From Chromobacterium paludis (GTDB taxonomy: Bacteria; Pseudomonadota; Gammaproteobacteria; Burkholderiales; Chromobacteriaceae): a stretch of DNA of 64,000 nucleotides. The stretch covers positions 2,852,001-2,916,000 of the forward strand of contig NZ_CP043473.1 in NCBI RefSeq assembly GCF_008275125.1. Direction: 5' to 3'. Shown here one piece after another: positions 1 through 7,711 of this stretch (the first letter of the stretch is position 1; the number at the start of each line of letters is the position of its first letter). A program made the translations under genes and the position numbers. The notes under the pieces are model-generated. The model made no database searches. It saw only the letters and a list, made by a program, of their open reading frames with translations, and was not told where the DNA came from.

Positions 1-393
1 ATAGCTAGCGGTCTTGATTTCGAGGGTGCCGACGCCGGCATCGGCTCCGACGACTTCGCGGTCCAGGTTGGCCAGCATGAAGGGATGCTCGGCATGCTGC
101 AGCACGGCGTTGACGCGACGCACTCTCCGTCCGGTGCGTTGGGCGTAGACCCCGGCCAGCACCGGCTCCAGGATCGTGCCCCAGAGCATCGGCTCTTTCT
201 GCGCCAGGTCTTCTGGCGCCTTGCGGCCGGTCTTCTCCAGCCACAGCGACAGTGCGCACTTGTACGGCGACAGGCCGATGGCCGCCGCCGCGCCGGACGA
301 GCCAATGCCTTGGCGCCGAATCGCTAGCCAAGCCTCGCGCGACAGCTTCAAGGTGGATGCCAGGCGCAGCGCCTGGCCGTAACGTTCACGCAT
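1..393 (-). CDS. YqaJ-type viral recombinase (exonuclease), 5' part only
   Basis: The leftward frame from ATG 393 stays open to the window edge, so only about 131 N-terminal residues are visible. A GGAG lies 8 bases before this ATG; an in-frame ATG at 411 is less well placed. The protein reads RRQGIGSSGAAAAIGLSPY, then LWLEKTG, GTILEPVLAGVYAQRTG, and NLDREVVGADAG followed by LEIKTA. This series (G-I-G-S-S start, E in the GxxxE segment, D and E-x-K near the end) is typical of the YqaJ/lambda-exonuclease fold found in phages and integrative elements, where it supplies 5'-3' exonuclease activity for single-strand annealing. It is the last visible gene of a leftward run beginning with the DUF932 fragment. 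Family assignment is from motif memory; the C-terminal part is not seen. Confidence 0.72.
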   Translation of the reverse strand, partial: MRERYGQALRLASTLKLSREAWLAIRRQGIGSSGAAAAIGLSPYKCALSLWLEKTGRKAPEDLAQKEPMLWGTILEPVLAGVYAQRTGRRVRRVNAVLQHAEHPFMLANLDREVVGADAGVGTLEIKTASY

Positions 394-481
394 GATGCGC
401 TCCAAAAGCATAATGCCCGATCTGGCGCAGGCCAGACCGGGCGGGAAGGAAAGGGAAACTGGCGAAACGGAAGGGAGGCGT

Positions 482-712
482 TCAGCCCACCGGAATCAAC
501 TGCCGCAGATGGGCTTCGCACGCCGCGCGGCTGGCAAAGCCCCGCATCGGAAAATAGTCAGCCCCGTCGTCCGCGGCATCGTCCCAGTCCAGCACCGTCA
601 CGGCGCAATCGGGATGCGAGGCGTAGACGGCGCTGACCATACCGCCAGAGACGGTAATGATGATTTCCAGTGGCACGCCGGATGGGGCGGCATTCAACGG
701 TTTGTCTGTCAT
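482..712 (-). CDS. Small protein of unknown function in element operon
   Basis: A 76-residue acidic protein. ATG 712 is preferred over the longer frame to 769 because GGAG sits 6 bases upstream. I recognise no family. It has a short beta-rich start (EIIITVSGGMVSAVYASH) and a DWDDAADDGADYFP segment, with a helical tail ending in RQLIPVG. It lies 10 bases after the preceding gene and about 90 bases before the YqaJ gene, all leftward, so it probably belongs to the same transcript. Small acidic proteins of this kind are common between the recombination and DUF932 genes of conjugative or phage-like elements; no function can be assigned. Confidence 0.55.
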   Translation of the reverse strand: MTDKPLNAAPSGVPLEIIITVSGGMVSAVYASHPDCAVTVLDWDDAADDGADYFPMRGFASRAACEAHLRQLIPVG

Positions 713-722
713 GGGGTTCTCC

Positions 723-1016
723 TCACCAGTAATACGCCGGCAGCTCTGGCACCACATCGCCATCGGCATCCAATCGCAGCCAGGTGGTGGCTGGGTAATG
801 CGTCTGTACCCAGCGCATCAGTTGCTGAAGATCGGGATGCTGCGGAAACTGCTCGACGGGATCGCTATCGCTTTCGCCCAAGGCGATGAAATAGCCGTTG
901 CCGTATTCGGCGAAGGTCATTCGCCCCCAGTCGCCGGCATGGTTCTGCAGCCAGGCGTTGGTCTGCTCACGGATATGGATGGTGGAAAGCACGGGAAGGG
1001 TCATGATCCAGTTCAT
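723..1016 (-). CDS. Small protein of unknown function in element operon
   Basis: A 97-residue protein starting MNWIMTLPVLSTIHIREQ. An AGAAGG element precedes ATG 1016 and the gene begins 12 bases after the stop of the DUF932 fragment, consistent with cotranscription. The middle part (WGRMTFAEYGNGYFIAL) and the end (ATTWLRLDADGD) suggest a compact alpha/beta protein. It resembles small plasmid- or ICE-borne proteins that accompany DUF932 genes, but I cannot place it in a named family with confidence. No catalytic motif, membrane segment or signal peptide is visible. Confidence 0.55.
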   Translation of the reverse strand: MNWIMTLPVLSTIHIREQTNAWLQNHAGDWGRMTFAEYGNGYFIALGESDSDPVEQFPQHPDLQQLMRWVQTHYPATTWLRLDADGDVVPELPAYYW

Positions 1017-1028
1017 GGCGCCACCTTC

Positions 1029-2339
1029 TCAAGCGACCAGCGCCCACGCCTGCTCCAGCGCGCGCTGTTTCAGCTGTGCGCCCTGGCCGAACCAGGCGGA
1101 GTCCAGACGGTAATCCTGGTTGCGGGCGCGGCGGTGATGATCGACATACTCCGTCACCGCGTTGAGCAGCCCCCAGGCGGTGCCGCGGGCGCCGGTCAGC
1201 ATGGATCCCATGCCCGCGCCGCTGTAGAGCGCGATCAACTGCTGGGTGGGCTTGGAGATCGGCAGGCTGTCATCGTCCACCACCGCCTCTCCCATCACTT
1301 CCTGGAAGAACTGCTGCGCCTCCTGCGGCGACACCGTGCGCCGGCTCAACTGCTTGAGATTGCCGATGAAACAATCCCAAGACGACAGGCCGATGCCCAG
1401 CGCTTCCTTGACCGCCTTGGGATCGAATACCGTCGAATGCGGCACTTTCACCGCGCCGCTGTTGTTGCCCACCGCCAGCTGCAGGGTGTTGTTGCACACC
1501 ACTCGCACCGAGGTGAACTGCGCGGTAGTCGCCAGCGTGCCGTCGCAACTGGTGGCCAGCACTTCGACCTGGCCGCTGCTCAGCGGCACCCGCACCAGGC
1601 GCAGCCGCAGCGGCTGCAAGGGCAAACCGTGCGCGGCGAAGCCCGGGCGATGGGCGCTGCTGGGTGTGATGTCGATCACCGCGCTGGCGGCGCCGGAGGC
1701 GACGAAGGCCCGCACCTGGGCGCTGAAGTCCAGTTTCAAACGGATGCAGAAATGGCGCTGCTTGGCCTGCAGCAGCGCGAACAGCCAGTACGCCGGGTAG
1801 CCGCGGTCCAGCACCAACAAATCGTTCGCTTGCAGTTGGTCGAGCTGGCTGGCCAGCACCGTGCGCTCATCCTCGGTTTCGGAAGTGAGGTCGGCGCGCA
1901 GAATCAGGCCGGTGCTGGCTTCGCACAGGGCAGAAGCGCGGGCGAGGCTGTAAATGCCGGTGTCGGTGTGGTAGCAACCAAAGCCGTCGCCGCCCTCGCG
2001 CAGGGTATCGGGATGCGTCGTCGTCAGATACAAGGTGGTGCTGTCGCCCGCGACGACGCGGAAGCCATGCCAATCCGGCGCGGGCCGCAGGTCTGCCAGC
2101 ACGCCTTGATTGAGTTCGAAAAAGGCTTGCCAGCGCAGCTTCTTGCGCGCCATGCGGAAGGCGTCGTCGTTGGCGCGGCGGCCGGAGGGAAGCGGAAGGC
2201 GGGAGAAGAACTGGTCGAGCTCGACCTGCAACGAGCGCATCAGGTTGACGAGCAGTACGCCGACCACGCGGTCGAAGGTGAAGATGGCGCGACGGGTCAA
2301 GTCGCGAGCGGTTTGCCGATGGCGAGCGATGAAATCCAC
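1029..2339 (-). pseudogene. Chimeric ORF: IS4-type transposase N-part fused to DUF932 C-part
   Basis: This 436-residue open frame joins two unrelated proteins. Residues 1 to about 260 are the front of an IS4-family transposase: IARHRQTARDLTRR, the first catalytic Asp in VVAGDSTTLY and the second in LVLDRGYPAYW. The third catalytic residue and the Y-R-E-K region are missing. From about residue 263 on (CDGTLATTAQFTSVRVVCNN, then VPHSTVFDPKAVKEALG, ending LDSAWFGQG) it is the back half of a DUF932/TIGR03299-type phage or plasmid protein. The join lies at the residues LATS (bases 1548-1559), a stretch plausible in both parents. The frame opens at GTG 2339; transposase-like sequence continues upstream without a proper start. 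A transposase without its third acidic residue should be inactive; whether the chimera is made is unknown. Confidence 0.75.
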
Positions 2340-2400
2340 GGAAGTGATGAGCTGATGGATTTTATAGATCGAATTGGAATATTGAGGGGTCGGGCTTTGT
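1548..2400 (-). mobile_element. Truncated IS4-family insertion sequence remnant
   Basis: Covers the transposase-derived half of the chimeric ORF plus the transposase-like reading that extends upstream (SIYKIHQLITSVDFIARH) to a stop near 2400. The 3' half of the transposase and the corresponding IS end are gone, replaced by DUF932 sequence. Base composition falls sharply just upstream of 2340, which may mark the original promoter side of the IS. I could not define terminal inverted repeats or a target duplication, so the outer limits are approximate. Confidence 0.55.
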
Positions 2401-2728
2401 ATTCATTTCGTTATATGGATCAATGGTTGATGGCGAGATTGTATCACACGGAGCGTAGGAATTCATGACGAAATGCTAATTTCGCGACAGTGGGGCGGTA
2501 GCCCGGTGGGTGCTCAGGGAGGTGATATGTGGGTGAACATTTTTGGAAAGTTGATCTGCTCCCCCAGCACTGCAATCTGCTCGTTGGCCAACGTAATGAA
2601 CCGCTCGGCGATGACCTGTACCAAGGCATACAGCCGCTGTTTGAGCGACGCCAGATCAATTAGGATGTACGAGCCAAATTTCTTGGGTTTGCGCCGTAAT
2701 GATTTTAGAGTGCGGACACACTGGCAGG
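2401..2728. other. Gap without a confident gene; possible gene remnant
   Basis: AT-richer than the left flank. A leftward open frame at 2514-2732 encodes 72 residues (SYILIDLASLKQRLYALVQV region), which looks helical and could be the remains of an element gene cut by the IS, but I recognise nothing in it and see no strong ribosome binding site. Nothing else supportable is seen. Confidence 0.3.
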
Positions 2729-3118
2729 TCAACTCTCTTCTGCAGTTTCTTGCGCATCTTTAGATAATGTCGCAGTAGGCTGAACCATCAATCGTGCCAT
2801 CCCTATAGGCTCGCCGCTAAACTCACAGTACCCATAGCTACCATTCCGAATACGCTGAAGTGCCTGCTCTATGCGTTGCAACTGTAGCTTTTCATGTTCT
2901 TGAACTGTTAAGTCAACTCGGTATTCCTCTCTCTGCAGGGATCGCTCCTCCGAGTCAGAAATTTCGAGGAACGCCTGTAGATGATCTTGGGTTTCTTGTA
3001 GAGCTTGGAGTGATGCTTCTCGATATCGCAAAAGCACCGTCTGCAAAACCACTATTTGTTGTCGAGACAGCCCATTACTAGGCTTAACCATGAAACCAGA
3101 TAATTGTAAATTGGACAT
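2729..3118 (-). CDS. DksA/TraR-like protein with degenerate zinc finger
   Basis: A 129-residue protein with a long coiled coil (about residues 25-85) followed by a compact C-terminal module, the layout of DksA, which enters the RNA polymerase secondary channel and acts with ppGpp. The C-terminal module aligns well with DksA (RIRNGSYGYCEFSGEPIG, then RLMVQPTATLSKDAQE). Three of the four zinc-binding Cys positions are Ser, Ser and Ala; only the first Cys remains. At the coiled-coil tip the D-x-A residues critical in E. coli DksA read E-R-S. Zinc-free DksA paralogues exist (P. aeruginosa DksA2), but loss of the tip residues too suggests a changed role. GAGAG precedes ATG 3118; an alternative ATG at 3136 overlaps the upstream gene's stop. 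The two genes probably form an operon. Confidence 0.75.
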   Translation of the reverse strand: MSNLQLSGFMVKPSNGLSRQQIVVLQTVLLRYREASLQALQETQDHLQAFLEISDSEERSLQREEYRVDLTVQEHEKLQLQRIEQALQRIRNGSYGYCEFSGEPIGMARLMVQPTATLSKDAQETAEES

Positions 3119-3128
3119 AGTATTTCTC

Positions 3129-3350
3129 TCATTCATGCTTATTCTGCAATAAAACTTCAACAGTCGGCGCATACACCGGAGTAGACTCTTCAGACCAGTT
3201 GTTCTCCTGAGCCAAGAGTTCAGCCTTGTACTCCGCCATTTCATAAAGGGGGTAAATATGAAAAGGTAAAAGATCCCTTTCATTGTGTACTGACCAACCT
3301 ACAAAATCACCAGTGGAGTTACGTTCTATTTCAATGTGATATCTTGACAT
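3129..3350 (-). CDS. Small protein of unknown function upstream of DksA-like gene
   Basis: A 73-residue acidic protein (starts MSRYHIEIERNSTGDFVGW) with a clear AAGGAG 8 bases before ATG 3350. The first half looks like a short beta hairpin and the middle a helix (YEMAEYKAELLAQE). No family recognised. It is immediately followed by the DksA-like gene, whose two candidate starts lie 10 bases downstream or overlap its stop, so the two are probably translated from one mRNA. Low GC relative to the window's core suggests accessory origin. Confidence 0.55.
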   Translation of the reverse strand: MSRYHIEIERNSTGDFVGWSVHNERDLLPFHIYPLYEMAEYKAELLAQENNWSEESTPVYAPTVEVLLQNKHE

Positions 3351-4093
3351 GAAAGACTCCTTCTCATTCCAGCAGACTTACAATTTTGCGGGTGGATAGC
3401 AAAGTTGAGATCGACCACATCCAATCTCACCATGAAAGGCAATGAAATTTGCCCAAAATTTTCTTATGGTAAAAATGATAAATAAATACCACCACCCAGT
3501 CCAATATTCAAAACAGCCAACACACTTACAAAAATTGAATAAGGATTGCTGCGTTAATCATTTTTACATAAAATGGAGAACATAGGTCACGCCCTTAGGA
3601 AGGGTCTGATCAGGTCGGTCTCAAAAAATCCGCCAAGTCGAAAATCATATCCTTCCAGATCTTGTCTGGTAAGTTTTGGGACGTGCTCAGTCAGTTTATA
3701 GCAGCAGCTTAAATCACTTCCTGGGCAAGCTCTGTGCACTAACGCACAGAGCTATTTCTACTTAGTCAATATAATGTATCATTGTCACGGCACCGGCTAC
3801 CCAAAATAGAGAAAACACTGCATCGCAGCAAATCCAAACCTGGCAATACTACTTATTGCATAATGATTTTTGAGCTACTATAGAGAACCATTTGCCGCAA
3901 AGCTATAAAATGGCACTTACGCTTAACTTCATGGCATCAAGAAGCACTCCAATAAATTAAATACATGTATAACACAGTCATTAATGTAATTAACTAAAAT
4001 CTCAACCAATTTATATTGCAATTATCTAGATAATTTTCATGAATGCCTCAATGGCATAATCGGGGAAGTGACTTAACCATCTCGGAGACTATC
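3351..4093. other. AT-rich intergenic region with a hairpin and a short decayed frame
   Basis: About 740 bases without a convincing gene. A perfect 10-bp stem (AGCTCTGTGC / GCACAGAGCT, 3728-3753, 6-base loop) is followed by only a weak T-rich run. On the minus strand between about 3760 and 3590 one frame reads smoothly (YKLTEHVPKLTRQDLEGYDF and onward to a stop), suggesting the tail of a decayed gene, with no start. The right end should carry the phasin promoter, but no strong sigma-70 match stands out. Confidence 0.35.
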
Positions 4094-4426
4094 ATGTCTA
4101 AAATCTTAGAAAGCAACAGTTCGTCTGATAATGCGACAAATACAATTTTGAAGCTCTTCCAAGCCTCATTAAATGCTACTGAGCGCTTGGCTAAGCTACA
4201 GGTAAAAATGTCAAAGGAAGTGATTGACTATCATGCCGCAGTGATAAATGAATTCTCATCATCGCCCAATTCACATGATTCATTTTCTAAAATTGGGGAG
4301 CTTTCTAGTGATGCTGTAAATAAAGCTTTCTCCCACTCTAAAGATGTATATGATATTTTCTCTGATTCGCAGAACGAAATATCAAAATTGATCGGCAAAG
4401 CATCCAACCCAATGATGCTTGATTGA
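4094..4426 (+). CDS. Phasin-like PHA granule protein
   Basis: A 110-residue, almost entirely helical protein starting MSKILESN, with CGGAG 7 bases before ATG 4094. Phasins coat polyhydroxyalkanoate granules through amphipathic helices; this one has the typical pattern (ILKLFQASLNATERLAKLQV, then EVIDYHAAVINEF) and no Cys, Trp or catalytic signature. Its position beside, and convergent with, the PHA synthase gene supports the call. It is AT-rich and shorter than many phasins (often 150-190 residues). A hairpin terminator follows. Family calls for phasins are weak from sequence alone; another helical stress protein is possible. Confidence 0.6.
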   Translation: MSKILESNSSSDNATNTILKLFQASLNATERLAKLQVKMSKEVIDYHAAVINEFSSSPNSHDSFSKIGELSSDAVNKAFSHSKDVYDIFSDSQNEISKLIGKASNPMMLD

Positions 4427-4438
4427 GAATAACGTCCA

Positions 4439-4462
4439 GAGCCTGCCCTGCAGGCTCCTTTT
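4439..4462 (+). terminator. Intrinsic terminator after phasin-like gene
   Basis: Stem GAGCCTGC / GCAGGCTC with a 3-base loop at 4439-4457, followed by CTTTTCTC. It lies 13 bases after the phasin stop. Confidence 0.7.
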
Positions 4463-4611
4463 CTCAATATGATTAGCCGCCCATCCCACTCCTAAGCTGT
4501 TACTCCGGAAATTAAATTTGGTACAAAAACACTCCCGACTATTTATTTACAAGGTAGGGCTACAGGAAAGTTGCTGCCGGATGAATAGCGAGCAAAGAAG
4601 CAATAAGTGAA

Positions 4612-6480
4612 TTAACGCTCCATCACATAAAGGCCGGGAGCTGTCTCTCGTGCAGGGTATGATGCACATCCCATCGCAGGCGGCACAACTGGCTCGCCAG
4701 ACTGATGTGCCAGCCATTTTTCCCATACCGGCCACCAAGACCCATGTTGCGACCGCGTTGTTTCCAACCAGGTGTCCGGATCCGTATATCGATCTTTTCG
4801 ACCACCAGCTGATAAGCGGAAATATCGGCCAGGATGTCCCGGCTCGCTGATAATCCCCGCATTATGCCCACCACTTGTCAATAGAAAATGACTATCCACA
4901 TCCAATGCCAACTGGATTTTATAGACGGATCGCCAAGGAGCAACGTGGTCTATCTCGGTAGCCACCACAAATACTGGCGTCCGGATATCGTGCAAGACTA
5001 CGGGACGGCCATCCACCTGATAACGTCCCTCAAACAAATCGTTATCGAGAAACAAGCGCCGTAGGTATTCGCTGTGCATCCGATACGGCATACGAGTACT
5101 GTCGGCATTCCAAGCCATTAAGTCGGTCATCGACGCGCGTTGTCCCAACAGATATTCCTGCACCAATTGCGACCAGATCAGATCGTTGGAGCGCAGCAAC
5201 TGAAATGCGCCAGCCATCTGCTTGGCGTCCAGATAACCATGACCCCACATGATGTCTTCCAAATATGAAATTTGGCTTTCATCAATAAACAGCATCAATT
5301 CTCCGGCTTCGGTGAAGTCGATTTGCGCCGCGAGCAAGGTAATAGATTGGATGACGGGATTTTTTTCCCTAGCCAAGTAAGCTGCCGTGATGGCGAGCAA
5401 AGTGCCGCCCAGGCAGTAACCGAGCGCATTGACCCGACATCCCGGCAGGACTTGGCCGATGATATTCAGCGCATCCAACACTCCTAGACGCAAATAATCG
5501 TCCATTCCCAAATTGTGGTCGTCCGCCCCCGGATTGCGCCAAGAGATCATGAACACGGTATAACCGTGCTCGACCAAGTAACGCACCAACGAATTGTGCG
5601 GCGACAGGTCCAGAATGTAATATTTCATGATCCAGGCGGGAATGAATAGCACCGGCTGAGCCTTCACAAGTGGCGTCCTTGGAGAGTATTGGATCAATTC
5701 CATCAGATGGTTGCGAAAGACAACCTTGCCTGGCGTGGTGGCAACCGTTTCGCCTGGAATGAACTGCTCAGCTCCCCAAGACGGCCGCCCTGTCGATATA
5801 CGCTCCCAGTCTTCCTGCAGATTGCGCCAACCGCGCAACAGATTTTGCCCACTTTCTCGCAAGGTGCTCTCCTGCGCCAGTGGATTGGTGGCCAGAAAAT
5901 TCACCGGAGACATCATGTCCAGCAGTTGACGCGCCATAAAGGACACCATCTGCTCATGATGGGCGGACACGCCTCTGATGCTGGTCGTGGCATTGAGCCA
6001 CCACTGTTGCTGCAATAGAAAAGCCTGCGAATACAGATTAAATGGCCAGCGCTGCCAGGCTTCATCGCGGAAACGTTTGTCCTGTTCGAGGGGCACAACG
6101 CAGGGAGCGCAAGCCGAGCCGACGCAGGCGCGCGGCAGATAATGCGTCAGCTTGGCCCATTTGCTGGTTCCGCTATGCGCCAAATGCACCCACTTTCCGG
6201 GTGAGATGGCGAAATGCGTGGCCCAGTCGTAAAAGGCCAAGGCCAGACTGGCGGGTGACAGCCCCAAAGTGGCGCGCGACATCTGGGCATGCAACATCTG
6301 ATCGAAAGCGCAGGACCACTCTAGGTCCTGCATCGGAACCGAAGGTGGCTTTTCCATATCAGGCTGGCTGCCCCCCCAAGGGGATAAAATGGTCCAGGGC
6401 TGCAGCCAAGCGTCAACGGCTCGAGCCGGCCATCGCACGGAGAGCGGATTCCACGCTGGTACATGAAGACTATCGTCCAC
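4612..6480 (-). CDS. phaC: Polyhydroxyalkanoate synthase (class I-like)
   Basis: A 622-residue alpha/beta-hydrolase-fold polymerase that joins hydroxyacyl-CoA units into PHA at the granule surface. The lipase-like box GYCLGG places the nucleophilic Cys near residue 356. The catalytic Asp is in TEIDHVAPW (about 511) and the His in SGGHNAG (about 539). The N-terminal PhaC_N domain carries PVNFLATNPLAQE and YSPRTPLVKAQPVLFIPAWI. Length fits class I enzymes. I chose GTG 6480 because AAGGAGG sits 5 bases upstream; the longer frame to 6516 would overlap the desaturase gene. It follows the desaturase by 29 bases, so slipin, desaturase and synthase look like one operon. No phaA/phaB genes are present, so substrate may come from fatty-acid metabolism (inference). 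Confidence 0.88.
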   Translation of the reverse strand: MDDSLHVPAWNPLSVRWPARAVDAWLQPWTILSPWGGSQPDMEKPPSVPMQDLEWSCAFDQMLHAQMSRATLGLSPASLALAFYDWATHFAISPGKWVHLAHSGTSKWAKLTHYLPRACVGSACAPCVVPLEQDKRFRDEAWQRWPFNLYSQAFLLQQQWWLNATTSIRGVSAHHEQMVSFMARQLLDMMSPVNFLATNPLAQESTLRESGQNLLRGWRNLQEDWERISTGRPSWGAEQFIPGETVATTPGKVVFRNHLMELIQYSPRTPLVKAQPVLFIPAWIMKYYILDLSPHNSLVRYLVEHGYTVFMISWRNPGADDHNLGMDDYLRLGVLDALNIIGQVLPGCRVNALGYCLGGTLLAITAAYLAREKNPVIQSITLLAAQIDFTEAGELMLFIDESQISYLEDIMWGHGYLDAKQMAGAFQLLRSNDLIWSQLVQEYLLGQRASMTDLMAWNADSTRMPYRMHSEYLRRLFLDNDLFEGRYQVDGRPVVLHDIRTPVFVVATEIDHVAPWRSVYKIQLALDVDSHFLLTSGGHNAGIISEPGHPGRYFRLSAGGRKDRYTDPDTWLETTRSQHGSWWPVWEKWLAHQSGEPVVPPAMGCASYPARETAPGLYVMER

Positions 6481-6509
6481 CTTGCCTCCTTGGCACGTTG
6501 AAGCGCGCG

Positions 6510-7673
6510 CTAGCAATCGTACTGCCTTAATTGCCGCGAAAACTCCGGCAAGCCGTCAATACCGCTGCTTTCAGCCCGCCGGCACCAGTCCTCCAATTGG
6601 CTGGACAACAGCGCGGTGGAACAGGCGGAACGCTCCCACAGCGAGGTAAGCTCGCGCCTCATCGTGTAAATGGTATTCAGCGCCATACTGAGCGGCAGCA
6701 CCCGTTCTAAAAGCTCACCATCCGGCAGCGGTTCCCGAGCGGCATGACGCAACCAGCGACGAGTCGTTTCCAGCCCCGCAGCCACATACAGCCCTTCCAG
6801 CCGTTGCAGCTCCACAGACGCAGTCCTGCGCAGGGCGTGATCGAACCGCTCCAATACCAGATAACGATGGGCAATGACTGCATTCATGGTTTTCTCATCG
6901 CAATGCAGTTTGAGCGGATTCTGGCGCAGAGCGGGCAATGGCTGGCGTACCATGGCCAAACGCAAACAGGCGAGCAAGCGAATGTACGCCCAACCGATAT
7001 CGAATTCCCACCACCGGGCAGACAGTTTGGGAGACGTAACATAAGCGTGGTGATTGTTATGCAGCTCCTCGCCCCCGATCAGCACTCCCCACGGCACGAT
7101 GTTGCGCGAGGAGTCGTTGGTCGCAAACAAGCGATAGCCCCAGTAATGGCCGATACCGTTTATAACGCCCGCTGCAAAAACAGGAATCCACAGCATCTGT
7201 ACTGCCCAAACACTCAATCCGACAGGGCCGAACAACAGTAAGTCAATCAGCAGCATCAAGCCCACCCCCAGCACGGAGTGGGTGGCGTAAAGCCGTCGCT
7301 CCAGCCAATCATCCGGGGTGTAGCCGCCATAATGCTCCAGCATCGCTTGGTCACCGGCCGCGCGGCGATACAGCTCGCTGCCTTGCAGCAAAACCGTCGT
7401 GAGCCCGAAACATTGCGGACTGTGCGGGTCGCCCTGGGTATCGGTCACTGCATGATGCTTACGGTGAATGGCGACCCATTCACGAGTCACCATGCCAGTG
7501 GTCAGCCACAGCCAGAACCGGAAAAAATGGCTAGCCAGCGGATGCAGCTGCAAGGCCTGATGCGCCTGATGCCGGTGAAGAAAGATGGTGACCGCGGCAA
7601 TGGTAACGTGGGTGAGCCCCAGCGTCGCCAGGACAAGCCCCCACCAGGGCAGATCAAGTAGGCTCAGTTGCAT
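6510..7673 (-). CDS. Membrane fatty-acid (acyl-CoA) desaturase
   Basis: A 387-residue membrane di-iron desaturase. The three histidine boxes that bind the iron pair are intact: HRHQAH (33-38), HRKHH (70-74) and HNNHH (205-209). Hydrophobic segments lie at about 10-32, 45-62, 135-180 and near 165. The order and spacing fit the delta-9 acyl-CoA/acyl-lipid desaturase class, which puts a double bond into saturated acyl chains at the cytoplasmic membrane. The C-terminal 140 residues are a helical extension. AGGAGG precedes ATG 7673. It is the middle gene of a slipin-desaturase-PHA synthase operon, suggesting a link between membrane lipid state and PHA formation; the exact substrate cannot be read from sequence. 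Confidence 0.88.
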   Translation of the reverse strand: MQLSLLDLPWWGLVLATLGLTHVTIAAVTIFLHRHQAHQALQLHPLASHFFRFWLWLTTGMVTREWVAIHRKHHAVTDTQGDPHSPQCFGLTTVLLQGSELYRRAAGDQAMLEHYGGYTPDDWLERRLYATHSVLGVGLMLLIDLLLFGPVGLSVWAVQMLWIPVFAAGVINGIGHYWGYRLFATNDSSRNIVPWGVLIGGEELHNNHHAYVTSPKLSARWWEFDIGWAYIRLLACLRLAMVRQPLPALRQNPLKLHCDEKTMNAVIAHRYLVLERFDHALRRTASVELQRLEGLYVAAGLETTRRWLRHAAREPLPDGELLERVLPLSMALNTIYTMRRELTSLWERSACSTALLSSQLEDWCRRAESSGIDGLPEFSRQLRQYDC

Positions 7674-7711
7674 GCGACCTCCTTGGCAAGTAGCGAACCG
7701 CCGCTTGCCGC

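Noticed and set aside
657-2468. 603-codon rightward open frame
   Set aside because: Antiparallel to the transposase/DUF932 chimera and the small genes; its protein has no recognisable domain, is His/Gln/Ala-biased as expected of a shadow frame, and lacks a ribosome binding site.
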